A DNA stretch of 64,000 nt, from contig NZ_AP023367.1 in NCBI RefSeq assembly GCF_014218335.1, forward strand, positions 635,001-699,000. Reading direction: 5' to 3'. This DNA comes from Anaerocolumna cellulosilytica. Lineage in GTDB: Bacteria > Bacillota > Clostridia > Lachnospirales > Lachnospiraceae. Position numbers and translations under genes: made by a program. Positions 1 to 8,767 of the stretch are shown piece after piece. Each line of letters begins with the position of its first letter. Within the stretch, counting starts at the first letter, position 1. The notes under the pieces were generated by a model. That model searched no databases. It was not told where the DNA came from and saw nothing but the letters and a program-made list of their open reading frames with translations.

Positions 1-252
1 TTACAGAGAGGGATATGAAAGGCTGAGAATGTCCCATCCGGAAACGTCTGAAAACTACCTCTGAGTGGCCCCAATCCGGTCCGGTGATTCCGTTATCGTC
101 CAATGAGCTGGGAATGAGAATTTTATTCCAATTAGGGTGGAACCGCGAGTATATACGCTCGTCCCTTTCGTAATGTTAACAATAAACAGTCCGCATAATA
201 TGCAGGATGTTTACAACATTTGCTAACATTACGAAAGGGATGGGCTTTTTTT
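1..252 (+). promoter_or_regulatory. T-box riboswitch leader of thrS (5' end cut by window)
   Basis: The conserved T-box core AGGGTGGAACCGCG lies at 134-147 and is followed by a terminator. Upstream at 54-59 are two threonine triplets, ACT then ACC, where the specifier loop is expected, preceded by the AGAGAGG segment near position 5. A T-box senses uncharged tRNA and permits read-through into the synthetase gene. Threonine specificity follows from the triplets and the downstream thrS. Stem I may begin before position 1, so the true 5' end is not visible. Confidence 0.9.
162..252 (+). terminator. T-box attenuator terminator
   Basis: The arms 162-178 and 224-240 are perfectly complementary over 17 bases and are followed by a run of seven T at 246-252. 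The 5' arm begins just after the T-box core, so antiterminator and terminator would compete for it, as in other T-box leaders. The loop is unusually long (about 45 bases). Confidence 0.88.
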
Positions 253-385
253 ATATAATTTACTCTTCCTGTGAATGTTCTATTATATAAAAAGAAACTG
301 AGAAGGATACCAGTCATGCATATGGGATGCTATCAATTCTCTAAATCTAGCTATTACAAATTAAGAAAGGAATAAGGTGTATTTT

Positions 386-2338
386 ATGAAGATTACACTA
401 AAAGATGGGTCAGTAAAAGAATATTCTGCTGCAATGAGTGTTATTGATATTGCGAAAGATATCAGTGAAGGCTTGGCAAGAATGGCTTGCGCAGGTGAAA
501 TAAATGGAGAAGTGGTGGATTTACGAACCGTAGTGACGCAAGACTGCGAATTAAATATAGTAACCTTTAATGATGATGCCGGTAAGGCAGCTTACAGACA
601 TACAACTTCCCATGTGCTTGCAGAGGCTGTTAAACGTCTGTATCCTCAGGCAAAACTAGCAATTGGACCTTCCATTGATACTGGGTTTTACTATGATTTT
701 GATGTGGAGCCATTTGACAGAACCGCTTTAGATGCTTTGGAAAAAGAAATGAAGAAAATCATCAAAGAGGGTGCTGAGCTTGAAAAATTCACACTTTCAA
801 GAGCAGAAGCCATTAAGCTGATGGAAGAAAAAGAAGAGCCTTACAAGGTGGAATTAATTCGTGATCTCCCGGAAGATTCTATCATATCCTTCTACAGACA
901 GGGTGAATTCGTAGATTTATGTGCAGGTCCTCATTTAATGAGTACAAAAGGCATTAAAGCTATCAAATTAATTTCGTCCTCCGGCGCTTACTGGAGAGGC
1001 AGTGAGAAGAATAAAATGTTAACCAGAGTATATGGTACTGCCTTCACAAAAAATGCAGATTTGGATGAATATCTGGCTCATCTGGAAGATATAAAAAAAC
1101 GTGACCACAACAAGCTGGGACGTGAAATGGAACTCTTTACAACGGTTGACGTAATTGGTCAGGGGCTTCCACTGTTAATGCCCAATGGCGTAAAGATTAT
1201 TCAAACATTACAAAGATGGATTGAAGACGAAGAGGAAAGAAGAGGCTATGTTAGAACGAAGACTCCTTTGATGGCAAAAAGTGATCTGTATAAAATATCC
1301 GGTCACTGGGATCATTACAAGGAAGGCATGTTTGTACTTGGTGATGAAGAGAAGGATAAAGAAGTATTTGCGCTTCGTCCAATGACTTGTCCATTCCAGT
1401 ATTATGTATACAAGGCAAGCCAGAAATCCTACCGTGACCTGCCGCTGCGTTATGGCGAAACTTCTACCCTGTTTCGTAATGAGGACTCCGGCGAAATGCA
1501 CGGTTTAACGCGTGTCCGCCAGTTCACCATTTCCGAAGGGCACTTAATTGTAAGACCGGATCAGATGGATGCTGAATTTAAAGGCTGTCTGGACTTAGCA
1601 AGATATTGCTTAAAGACATTAGGTCTTGAAGAAGATGTAACTTACCGTTTGTCAAAATGGGATCCTACGAATAAGGAAAAATATATTGGTACAGAAGAAA
1701 TTTGGGAAGAAACACAGGGGAGAATCCGTAAGGTATTACAGGAGCTTGATATTCCATTTACAGAAGCAGATGGTGAAGCTGCCTTTTATGGTCCTAAAGT
1801 AGATATTCAGGCAAAGAATGTATATGGCAAAGAAGATACTATGATTACTATTCAATGGGATGCTATCATCGCTGAGCAGTTTGATATGTACTATATTGAT
1901 CAGAATGGTGAAAAGGTTCGCCCATATATCATCCACAGAACAAGTATGGGATGTTATGAAAGAACACTTGCCTGGTTAATTGAAAAATACGCTGGATTAT
2001 TCCCAACCTGGTTATGTCCGGAACAGGTAAGAGTATTACCTATATCAGAAAAATATCACGACTATGCTAAGAAGGTTGAAGCTGAATTAGCAGCAAACGG
2101 AATTCGCTGTTCCGTGGACGAAAGAGCAGAAAAGATAGGTTACAAGATTCGTGAAACAAGACTTAACAGAGTACCTTATATGCTGGTAGTCGGGCAGAAA
2201 GAGGAAGAAGAAGGATTGGTATCTGTAAGAAGCCGTTATCTTGGTGATGAAGGACAGAAATCCTTAGAGACTTTCATTGATGAAATCAGCAAAGAAATAA
2301 AAACCAAAGAAATTAAAAAGGTAGAAGTGGAACAGTAA
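386..2338 (+). CDS. thrS: Threonyl-tRNA synthetase
   Basis: Class II synthetase that charges tRNA-Thr. About 650 residues, the usual length. An N-terminal TGS domain (MKITLKDGS) is followed by the editing domain with its SHVLAEA histidine region, the catalytic core with motif 2 (FRNE...GLTRVRQF), motif 3 (GCYERTLAW) and a C-terminal anticodon-binding domain. A GTG at 377 opens the frame, but ATG 386 sits 8 bases after AAGG and gives the family N-terminus, so it is preferred. Controlled by the T-box leader just upstream. Confidence 0.97.
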   Translation: MKITLKDGSVKEYSAAMSVIDIAKDISEGLARMACAGEINGEVVDLRTVVTQDCELNIVTFNDDAGKAAYRHTTSHVLAEAVKRLYPQAKLAIGPSIDTGFYYDFDVEPFDRTALDALEKEMKKIIKEGAELEKFTLSRAEAIKLMEEKEEPYKVELIRDLPEDSIISFYRQGEFVDLCAGPHLMSTKGIKAIKLISSSGAYWRGSEKNKMLTRVYGTAFTKNADLDEYLAHLEDIKKRDHNKLGREMELFTTVDVIGQGLPLLMPNGVKIIQTLQRWIEDEEERRGYVRTKTPLMAKSDLYKISGHWDHYKEGMFVLGDEEKDKEVFALRPMTCPFQYYVYKASQKSYRDLPLRYGETSTLFRNEDSGEMHGLTRVRQFTISEGHLIVRPDQMDAEFKGCLDLARYCLKTLGLEEDVTYRLSKWDPTNKEKYIGTEEIWEETQGRIRKVLQELDIPFTEADGEAAFYGPKVDIQAKNVYGKEDTMITIQWDAIIAEQFDMYYIDQNGEKVRPYIIHRTSMGCYERTLAWLIEKYAGLFPTWLCPEQVRVLPISEKYHDYAKKVEAELAANGIRCSVDERAEKIGYKIRETRLNRVPYMLVVGQKEEEEGLVSVRSRYLGDEGQKSLETFIDEISKEIKTKEIKKVEVEQ

Positions 2339-2380
2339 TCTTTCAAGATAAGTGGAATCTTTTACAAAGGAGCAATTAAG

Positions 2381-2665
2381 ATGTTAAAAGTAATTGCAGA
2401 GGATTTTATCAAAGAGGAATATCTTGATGTGGTTGTACCTATGTATGCTGAATTGTTGGCAGCTACAAAGAAAGAGCCTGGATGTGTTGAGTACAATCTA
2501 TTTGTTGATGAAGAGGACAAAACACATTTCATCTTTATCGAAGAATGGGTTGATCGTCAGGCGTTGGACGCACATTGTGCTTCGGAGCATTTTACCCGAC
2601 TTGTGCCAATGATAGACCAGTATCAGTACAAAGAAGGTACGGCCTTGCTGATGAAATCTTTTTAA
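2381..2665 (+). CDS. Antibiotic biosynthesis monooxygenase (ABM/YgiN-like) domain protein
   Basis: A 94-residue single-domain protein with the ferredoxin-like ABM pattern: an initial beta strand (LKVIAEDF), a central segment EPGCVEYNLF, then FIEEWVDRQALDAHCASEHF, typical of putative quinol monooxygenases and related small enzymes. Such proteins usually form dimers; the substrate cannot be told from sequence. It starts 42 bases after thrS behind AAAGGAG and is closed by a terminator, so it may be transcribed with thrS by read-through. Confidence 0.8.
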   Translation: MLKVIAEDFIKEEYLDVVVPMYAELLAATKKEPGCVEYNLFVDEEDKTHFIFIEEWVDRQALDAHCASEHFTRLVPMIDQYQYKEGTALLMKSF

Positions 2666-2679
2666 ATAAACAGTAGTTG

Positions 2680-2712
2680 AAAGACAGTCAATAAAAAATG
2701 GCTGTCTTTCTT
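2680..2712 (+). terminator. Rho-independent terminator after the ABM gene
   Basis: The 8-base arms AAAGACAG (2680-2687) and CTGTCTTT (2702-2709) are perfectly complementary and followed by T-rich sequence. Confidence 0.8.
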
Positions 2713-2790
2713 ATTTCTAGGAAGTATGACAGGATTCCTTACTCACTCAAAATGAAGAAACACTATAATTAATCTCATCTGTAATAAACC

Positions 2791-2820
2791 TTGACAATTG
2801 ATGTTTTTTTATTATATTAT
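2791..2820 (+). promoter_or_regulatory. Sigma-A type promoter for prfC
   Basis: A perfect TTGACA at 2791-2796 is followed by TATATT (2813-2818) or TATTAT (2815-2820), 16-18 bases away, in AT-rich DNA about 100 bases before the prfC start. Confidence 0.55.
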
Positions 2821-2917
2821 GAATTAGTTTTGATAGTTATTTTGTAAGTTAGGTATAACATTTGAAAAGTTATCATTAAAATAAACGAAATGAATGAAAT
2901 GGTTTGGAGGAATTATT

Positions 2918-4507
2918 TTGGCTGATTATTCAAAAGAGATAAATAAAAGACGTACCTTTGCAATCATATCCCATCCCGATGCAGGTAAAACAACTCTGAC
3001 GGAAAAACTATTATTATATGGAGGGGCAATTAATCTTGCAGGTTCGGTTAAGGGGAAAAAGACGGACAGACATGCAGTATCTGACTGGATGGAGATAGAA
3101 AAGCAACGTGGTATTTCTGTTACCTCCTCTGTTATGCAATTTAATTATGGAGATTATTGTATCAATATTCTGGATACACCGGGACATCAGGACTTCTCCG
3201 AAGACACCTACCGTACGTTAATGGCGGCAGACTCTGCGGTCATGGTTATTGACGCTTCAAAAGGTGTAGAGAACCAGACAAAGAAATTGTTTAAGGTATG
3301 TGTCATGAGAAATATACCTATATTCACCTTTATTAATAAGATGGATAGAGAGGCAAGAGATACCTATGAACTTTTGGATGATATCGAGACAGTACTTGGT
3401 ATCAGAACCTGTCCTATCAACTGGCCAATTGGCTCCGGTAAGAATTTCAAAGGGGTTTATGATAGGGAGACAAAGCACATTACCCGTTTTTATGCGGCTA
3501 ATAATGGGCAAAAGGAAGTGGATACTGTTGAAGTGGAGTTAGGAGATGAAAGTCTGGATGCCTTAATCGGAAAAGAGCAGCATGGGATACTTTCAGAGGA
3601 AATTGAATTACTTGATGGTGCCAGCAGTGAATTTGATTTAGAAGCAGTACGAGGCGGTAAATTAACGCCGGTATTTTTTGGTTCTGCTTTAACTAATTTT
3701 GGTGTAGAAACCTTTTTAAAGCATTTTCTTTCTATGACAACGACTCCTTTGCCAAGAAATACAACAGAAGGTGTAATTGACCCTGCTACCAATGAATTTT
3801 CAGCCTTTGTATTTAAAATTCAAGCAAATATGAATAAAGCTCATAGGGACAGAATCGCTTTTATGAGAATCTGTTCCGGTAAATTTGAAGCCGGAATGGA
3901 AGTGAATCATGTCCAAGGAGGGAAAAAACTAAGGTTGTCTCAGCCTCAGCAGTTAATGGCACAAGAGAGAAAGATAGTGGAAGAGGCCTATGCCGGTGAT
4001 ATTATCGGTGTATTCGACCCAGGTATCTTTTCTATTGGTGATACTCTGTGTTCCACTGATAAAAAATTCTGCTATGAGGGTATACCTACTTTTTCGCCGG
4101 AGCATTTTGCTAAGGTAAGACAGGTAGATACAATGAAACGAAAACAGTTTTTAAAAGGTGTGTCTCAGATCGCCCAGGAAGGTGCCATACAAATATTCCA
4201 GGAATTTAATACCGGTATGGAAGAAATTATTGTTGGAGTAGTAGGTGTTCTTCAATTCGACGTATTAAAATTCCGTCTGGAATCTGAATACGGTGTAGAA
4301 ATCCGTTTAGAGCCCTTAGCTTATGAATATATTCGATGGATTGAGAATAAAGGCATTGATATAAGTAAATTAAGTGTTACCTCTGATACTAAAAAGGTTA
4401 AGGATTTAAAAGGCAATCCGCTGTTATTGTTTGTACACAACTGGAGTATTCAGACGGTTTTAGATAGGAACAAAGAATTGAAACTATCTGAATTCGGTAA
4501 AGAGTAA
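2918..4507 (+). CDS. prfC: Peptide chain release factor 3 (RF3)
   Basis: A translational GTPase that recycles RF1/RF2 from the ribosome after termination. About 529 residues, the same as the E. coli protein. G1 is HPDAGKTT, G3 is DTPGH and G4 is NKMD; the C-terminal half carries the EF-Tu-like domain II and the RF3-specific domain III. An ATG at 2894 opens the frame, but GGAGG at 2906-2910 lies between it and TTG 2918, and TTG gives the family start (ADYSKEINKRRTFAIISHPD). TTG is therefore chosen. Confidence 0.95.
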   Translation: MADYSKEINKRRTFAIISHPDAGKTTLTEKLLLYGGAINLAGSVKGKKTDRHAVSDWMEIEKQRGISVTSSVMQFNYGDYCINILDTPGHQDFSEDTYRTLMAADSAVMVIDASKGVENQTKKLFKVCVMRNIPIFTFINKMDREARDTYELLDDIETVLGIRTCPINWPIGSGKNFKGVYDRETKHITRFYAANNGQKEVDTVEVELGDESLDALIGKEQHGILSEEIELLDGASSEFDLEAVRGGKLTPVFFGSALTNFGVETFLKHFLSMTTTPLPRNTTEGVIDPATNEFSAFVFKIQANMNKAHRDRIAFMRICSGKFEAGMEVNHVQGGKKLRLSQPQQLMAQERKIVEEAYAGDIIGVFDPGIFSIGDTLCSTDKKFCYEGIPTFSPEHFAKVRQVDTMKRKQFLKGVSQIAQEGAIQIFQEFNTGMEEIIVGVVGVLQFDVLKFRLESEYGVEIRLEPLAYEYIRWIENKGIDISKLSVTSDTKKVKDLKGNPLLLFVHNWSIQTVLDRNKELKLSEFGKE

Positions 4508-4570
4508 GGTATACCCTAGAAAGGGAGCCACCTTAAAACTTTTAATAACAATATGCTTTTTAATAATAAA

Positions 4571-4618
4571 ATAAATTAAAAATAAAAACATAAAAATAAA
4601 TTAAAAATAAAAACATAA
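4571..4618. repeat. A/T-rich 25-bp-period tandem repeat upstream of the infC promoter
   Basis: Two identical 23-base copies (4571-4593 and 4596-4618), built from A-tracts, sit directly upstream of the -35 box at 4623. The position and composition suit an UP element that strengthens the ribosomal-protein operon promoter; that role is inferred. Confidence 0.6.
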
Positions 4619-4622
4619 GATA

Positions 4623-4651
4623 TTGACATACGAACTTATATGTGCTACAAT
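4623..4651 (+). promoter_or_regulatory. Sigma-A type promoter of infC-rpmI-rplT
   Basis: TTGACA at 4623-4628, a 17-base spacer and TACAAT at 4646-4651. Transcription would begin about 4658, giving a leader of about 260 bases ahead of infC. Confidence 0.75.
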
Positions 4652-4657
4652 AATAAA

Positions 4658-4868
4658 GCTTGTGAATCATGGCTGTTTTATTGTAGCATATGATGATTCA
4701 ACGATAACAACAAAGCAGAGTGTCCACTCTCACCTTAGCACTGATTTGTGACTTTGGTTAATAATTTCCACTATGTACCGCTTTTGCAGTACATAGAAGT
4801 ACTTATTGGATAGTTCAATGAGGAATCGAAGAAATTTTATGTGGATGGTCTTTGCTATCCACTTTTTT
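4658..4868 (+). promoter_or_regulatory. infC operon leader (L20/IF3-type attenuator) with terminator
   Basis: The transcribed leader before infC contains several stem-loop segments and ends in a terminator whose arms GTGGAT (4841-4846) and ATCCAC (4857-4862) precede TTTTTT. In Firmicutes this operon is commonly attenuated through its leader by L20; position and layout match, but I could not fold the whole leader against the known model. Confidence 0.7.
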
Positions 4869-4920
4869 ATGTCATAAATAATGTAAAAATGCAAGAACAA
4901 ACCTATGGAGGTGCAGTACT

Positions 4921-5427
4921 ATTAGTGATTTAATGATTAATGAGCAGATTAGAGACAAAGAAATACGTTTAATTGGAGAAGAGGGCGAACAGTTAGGAAT
5001 TATGCTTGTTAAGGATGCTTTAAAGCTTGCAAAAGATGCAAATCTTGACTTGGTTAAAATCGCACCCACAGCTAAACCACCTGTATGCAAAATCATTGAC
5101 TATGGTAAGTACAGATATGAGTTAGCAAGAAAAGACAAAGAAGCGAAGAAGAAACAAAAAATTACCGAAGTTAAGGAAATTCGTTTATCACCAAATATCG
5201 ATGACAATGACTTAAATACTAAGGCAAACAATGCAAGAAAGTTTATCACAAAAGGTGATAAGGTAAAAGTTACTCTACGTTTCCGTGGTAGGGAAATGGC
5301 TCACATATCTTCCAGTAGACAAATTTTAGATAATTTCTTTGCAAAGCTTGAGGATGTTGCAGTCGTTGAGAAGCCAGCAAAATTAGAAGGCAGAAGTATG
5401 ATTATGTATTTGACGGAAAAACGTTAA
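4921..5427 (+). CDS. infC: Translation initiation factor IF-3, apparent AUU start
   Basis: IF-3 binds the 30S subunit and checks start-codon pairing. N-domain (INEQIRDKEIRLIG) and C-domain (FRGREMAH) are complete. The first ATG of the frame, 4933, is 21 bases from the only good Shine-Dalgarno (GGAGG, 4907-4911). The in-frame ATT at 4921 is 9 bases from it and gives ISDLMINEQ. AUU starts on infC are known from other bacteria, where IF-3 represses its own translation by rejecting non-standard starts, so ATT is chosen. First gene of the infC-rpmI-rplT operon. Confidence 0.93.
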   Translation: MSDLMINEQIRDKEIRLIGEEGEQLGIMLVKDALKLAKDANLDLVKIAPTAKPPVCKIIDYGKYRYELARKDKEAKKKQKITEVKEIRLSPNIDDNDLNTKANNARKFITKGDKVKVTLRFRGREMAHISSSRQILDNFFAKLEDVAVVEKPAKLEGRSMIMYLTEKR

Positions 5428-5597
5428 TAACACTTTGTAAATATCCGTGACACTGAACGTCTTGTAGGCTAAACCTGGGCTTTTGCCCTGGTTTACAGTG
5501 CACTATGGCGGATTTTGCAGGTGTCATAATAATAAAATAAGACAGTGGGACAACCAGTTATACAGTCTTACTGTATCATGATTAAGGAGGAAATATC

Positions 5598-5795
5598 ATG
5601 CCTAAGATTAAAACTAACAGATCAGCAGCAAAGCGCTTCAAAAAAACAGGTACAGGCCAGTTAAAAAGAATGAAGGCTTATAAGAGCCACATCTTAACAA
5701 AGAAGTCAACTAAGAGAAAGAGAAATCTTAGAAAAGCTACTTTAATTGATGCAACAAAATTAAAGAATATGAAGAAAATTATGCCATATCTATAA
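5598..5795 (+). CDS. rpmI: 50S ribosomal protein L35
   Basis: A 65-residue, highly basic protein with the L35 pattern: start [15 protein letters not shown], a central [12 protein letters not shown], and an R/K-rich core. Located in the invariant order infC-rpmI-rplT. AAGGAGG precedes the ATG. The 170-base gap after infC contains an imperfect stem (AAACCTGGGC / GCCCTGGTTT, near 5471-5494), which could take part in L20 control but is unassigned. Confidence 0.97.
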   Translation: MPKIKTNRSAAKRFKKTGTGQLKRMKAYKSHILTKKSTKRKRNLRKATLIDATKLKNMKKIMPYL

Positions 5796-5824
5796 GATAT
5801 TGGTGTTAAGGAGGGAAATAGAAC

Positions 5825-6181
5825 ATGGCTAGAATTAAAGGCGGTTTAAACGCTAAAAAAAGACACAAGAAAGTATTAAAGCTGGCTAAAGGTTACAGAG
5901 GAGCCAGATCAAAACAATATAGAGTAGCAAAACAATCTGTAATGAGAGCATTAACTTCTTCTTTCGAGGGAAGAAAACAGAGAAAGAGACAGTTCAGACA
6001 GTTATGGATTGCCAGAATCAATGCTGCTGCAAGAATGAATGGTCTTTCCTACAGCAAATTAATGTTCGGCTTAAAAGTTGCTGGTGTTGAAATCAACAGA
6101 AAAATGTTATCAGACATGGCTATTAATGATCCTGCTGGCTTCACAGCTTTAACAGAAGTTGCAAAATCCAAAATAGCATAA
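5825..6181 (+). CDS. rplT: 50S ribosomal protein L20
   Basis: An RNA-binding large-subunit protein of 118 residues, the standard length. Family start [16 protein letters not shown], the [13 protein letters not shown] segment and the [11 protein letters not shown] core are present. Starts 30 bases after rpmI behind AAGGAGGG and ends the operon. L20 is the known autoregulator of this operon in Firmicutes. Confidence 0.98.
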   Translation: MARIKGGLNAKKRHKKVLKLAKGYRGARSKQYRVAKQSVMRALTSSFEGRKQRKRQFRQLWIARINAAARMNGLSYSKLMFGLKVAGVEINRKMLSDMAINDPAGFTALTEVAKSKIA

Positions 6182-6202
6182 TAAGATTTATTTCACATAG
6201 AT

Positions 6203-6241
6203 AGGCTTCTTCCTTACTTTTGGGTTTGGAGAAGCCTTTTT
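6203..6241 (+). terminator. Terminator of the infC-rpmI-rplT operon
   Basis: AGGCTTCT near 6203-6210 pairs with AGAAGCCT ending near 6237, followed by TTTTT. Confidence 0.8.
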
Positions 6242-6297
6242 GATACTAATAACTTAATATAAAACATAATGAGCCTAAGAAAGCGATAGAACAAAAG

Positions 6298-6428
6298 TAA
6301 ATTGCGCAATTGTTATTTTATGTGTCAGACCAATTAAAATTATTAAATTAGGTCACGATTATTGGATAATCACATGTTTTGGTAATTCCGGCTATTCAAA
6401 TCTCTAAAATTATCGTTTCGCAATTACC
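6298..6428. repeat. MITE-like repeat, diverged copy
   Basis: A roughly 130-base non-coding segment opens with AATTGCGCAATTGTTATTTT and closes with GTTTCGCAATTACC. Its closing end is the exact reverse complement of the opening GGTAATTGCGAAAC of a repeat at 50549, and its opening shares TGTTATTTTATG with that copy. The interior differs. It lies between rplT and mscL. Confidence 0.55.
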
Positions 6429-6458
6429 AATTATAGAAAAAACAGGGAAGGTGAAGAA

Positions 6459-6950
6459 ATGGCAGGCAAAAAAAATAGTTTGATTCAAGAATTTAAAACG
6501 TTTGCTATGAGAGGAAATGTAATCGATTTAGCGGTTGGTGTGATAATTGGTGCAGCTTTTCAAAAAATTGTATCCTCTTTGGTAAACGATTTGATTATGC
6601 CTCTTATAGGATTGATCACAGGAGGAAGTAACTTTAACGAACAATTTTTTATATTAAGGCTTCCGGAAGGAGTGGATAAAAGTCAGGTTACGTCTCTTTC
6701 CGTGGCAGCCGAATTAAATGTACCTACTTTTAATTATGGGTCTTTTGTAACTACGGTACTTGATTTTTTAATTGTAGCAGTAGTAATATTTTTTATGGTA
6801 AAAGGAATCAATAAATTAAACACTGTTAGAAAAAAAGAAGAAGCTCCTGTAGTACCCGTTACTAAGAAATGCCCTTACTGTAAAAGCGAAATTGCAATAG
6901 AGGCAACCAGGTGCCCTCATTGTACTTCAGAGCTGGATGTGGCTGAATAA
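6459..6950 (+). CDS. mscL: Large-conductance mechanosensitive channel with C-terminal zinc ribbon
   Basis: A pentameric membrane valve that opens under tension to release solutes on osmotic downshock. TM1 spans about 21-50 with the conserved [17 protein letters not shown] segment, a periplasm-type loop follows, and TM2 spans about 94-117. At 163 residues it is a little longer than usual because the cytoplasmic tail ends in CPYC (138-141) and CPHC (152-155), a four-cysteine zinc-ribbon motif. Behind GGGAAGGTG, monocistronic. Confidence 0.95.
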   Translation: MAGKKNSLIQEFKTFAMRGNVIDLAVGVIIGAAFQKIVSSLVNDLIMPLIGLITGGSNFNEQFFILRLPEGVDKSQVTSLSVAAELNVPTFNYGSFVTTVLDFLIVAVVIFFMVKGINKLNTVRKKEEAPVVPVTKKCPYCKSEIAIEATRCPHCTSELDVAE

Positions 6951-7084
6951 AAGCTAACTTATGCTTTAAAAGTCCAGTTTTAGGAGAAGACAAATATATA
7001 CTGCAAATTTCAATTTCATCATTTGTATAAACTTTTGCTACTCAATTTCATATATTTATTATAAGTATATTTTTGAGGTTTAAT

Positions 7085-8368
7085 ATGATAATTCATGTTG
7101 TTCAATCTGATGACACTATTCAGTCAATAGCAGAATATTATGGAATATCTGTAGATAAGCTTATTCAAGATAATGGACTTATCGACCCTGATAATTTAGT
7201 AGTTGGTCAATCAATAGTTATAGTAGAACCGGAAACAATTTATACGGTAAAAGAGGGAGATACCCTATTAAATATCGCTAATAGTTATAATATGTCAGTA
7301 ATTCAATTATTAGCTAATAACCCATATCTTTCAGATAGAGAGTATTTATACCCGGGTGATAGTATTGTTATTAGTTATACCAGAAAAGAATTATTAACTA
7401 CACATGGAAATACCGTCCCTACTATCAACAAAGCTACTCTAAGGAAAACTTTACCATATCTAACATACATTTCTGTTTTGAATTATACTGCAACAAATTC
7501 TGGAGAAATAATATCATACTATGATGATACAGAGATTATACAAATATCAAAAGCTTATGGTGTAGCGCCACTTATGTTGTTAACGACGCTGACTATTCAA
7601 GGAGAAGCAAACTTACGAGTGGATTTTGATCTACTTTTAAACGAAGATTTTCAAAACAGACAGATAGAAAATATATTAACTATTTTAAAATCAAAAGGTT
7701 ATCTGGGCTTAAATCTTTCCTTGCAATACATTAGTTTAACTAATATTCAATTATATGAAAATTATTTTATAAAGGTAACAAACAGGTTGAACAGCGAAGG
7801 ATATCAGGTATTTGTTACGATTAATCCCAATATCAATTTAGCAAATAATGAAGTAACCTTTCAAAAAGTAGATTATTCTATAATTAATAGATTAGCACAG
7901 AATATAATATTCACAAGTTATGAATGGGCGTTTAGTATTAATCCGCCCTCACCGATTACCTCCATTTCTCAAACAGAAGTATTTTTAGAGTATGTACTTA
8001 ATTATATTCCGCCTGATAAGATAATTATAGGAATAGCAACACTAGGTTATGACTGGGAACTGCCTTATGTAGCGGGTGTTTCTAATGTAAATCTTATCTC
8101 GTTTGATAACGTTAATGCTTTTGCTAAAGAATATGATGCAACGATACAATTTGATGATGTGTCTCTAACCCCTTATTTTACGTATACAACAAAAGAGTTT
8201 GTAAATCATGTTGTATGGTTTATTCATTCTCGAACCATCAATGCTATATTAGATTTGGTATCAAAATATAATCTAAAAGGGATAAGTATATGGAACATAA
8301 CTGTTTTTAATCCTCAATTATGGTTACTTGTCAATTCTCAATATGAAATTGAAAAAATAATTTTTTAA
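7085..8368 (+). CDS. LysM-LysM-GH18 protein (YaaH/SleL-like), probably not catalytic
   Basis: Two N-terminal LysM domains (about 1-45 and 50-97) of the type that binds peptidoglycan or spore cortex are followed by a glycoside hydrolase 18 barrel, the architecture of spore-cortex N-acetylglucosaminidases. No signal peptide is seen, as in spore-coat members. The catalytic motif (pattern D-G-x-D-x-D-x-E) reads YLGLNLSLQ at 206-214, so the first and third acidic/amide positions and the final Glu are replaced (Leu, Ser, Gln). A TTG at 7073 opens the frame; ATG 7085 is preferred because GAGG lies 6 bases upstream. Confidence 0.82.
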   Translation: MIIHVVQSDDTIQSIAEYYGISVDKLIQDNGLIDPDNLVVGQSIVIVEPETIYTVKEGDTLLNIANSYNMSVIQLLANNPYLSDREYLYPGDSIVISYTRKELLTTHGNTVPTINKATLRKTLPYLTYISVLNYTATNSGEIISYYDDTEIIQISKAYGVAPLMLLTTLTIQGEANLRVDFDLLLNEDFQNRQIENILTILKSKGYLGLNLSLQYISLTNIQLYENYFIKVTNRLNSEGYQVFVTINPNINLANNEVTFQKVDYSIINRLAQNIIFTSYEWAFSINPPSPITSISQTEVFLEYVLNYIPPDKIIIGIATLGYDWELPYVAGVSNVNLISFDNVNAFAKEYDATIQFDDVSLTPYFTYTTKEFVNHVVWFIHSRTINAILDLVSKYNLKGISIWNITVFNPQLWLLVNSQYEIEKIIF

Positions 8369-8487
8369 GTTTGAACTTCTTCCTTTTTGCAAAAAAATAC
8401 TCGCTAGACGGCTGTAATTTCTTACAAAAATCTAGAGAGTATAGAAGTTTAATTACTTTTGAAATACCAGTAAACACTAGTTATTAG

Positions 8488-8571
8488 TGCAGTTGAGGGG
8501 ACTTGAACCCCTACCCGGAAACCCGGACTAGAACCTGAATCTAGCGCGTATGCCAATTCCGCCACAACTGC
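8488..8571 (-). tRNA. tRNA-Leu (CAG)
   Basis: Read on the minus strand, the acceptor arms GCAGTTG and CAACTGC pair over 7 bases. The anticodon stem CTAGA/TCTAG encloses the loop TTCAGGT with anticodon CAG. The long variable arm and the GGTTCAAGTCC T-arm fit a class II tRNA. CCA is not encoded. Confidence 0.95.
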
Positions 8572-8666
8572 AAATACGTAACGTATATATTTTACTATAT
8601 TTTGTCCAAATGTCAAGAGTTTTTAAAAATATAATTAGGATAAATGGAAAAGGATACTTCATTAGA

Positions 8667-8695
8667 AAAATATAAGATATTTAGAAATTAGTACT
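8667..8695. repeat. Left 29-bp target-site duplication of the IS
   Basis: This 29-base sequence recurs exactly at 10270-10298 on the other side of the insertion. Long duplications of this order are known for the IS1202 group. Confidence 0.85.
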
Positions 8696-8736
8696 GTCAA
8701 GCATTTTTGAGAATGTCCTAATAAATTTTAAACATT

Positions 8737-8762
8737 AGCACCAGCTGTGGCTGGTGCTTTTA
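8737..8762 (+). terminator. Terminator inside the IS left end
   Basis: AGCACCAG (8737-8744) pairs with CTGGTGCT (8751-8758), followed by TTTT on the plus strand. It would stop plus-strand transcription entering the element antisense to the transposase gene. Confidence 0.6.
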
Positions 8763-8767
8763 TCTAT

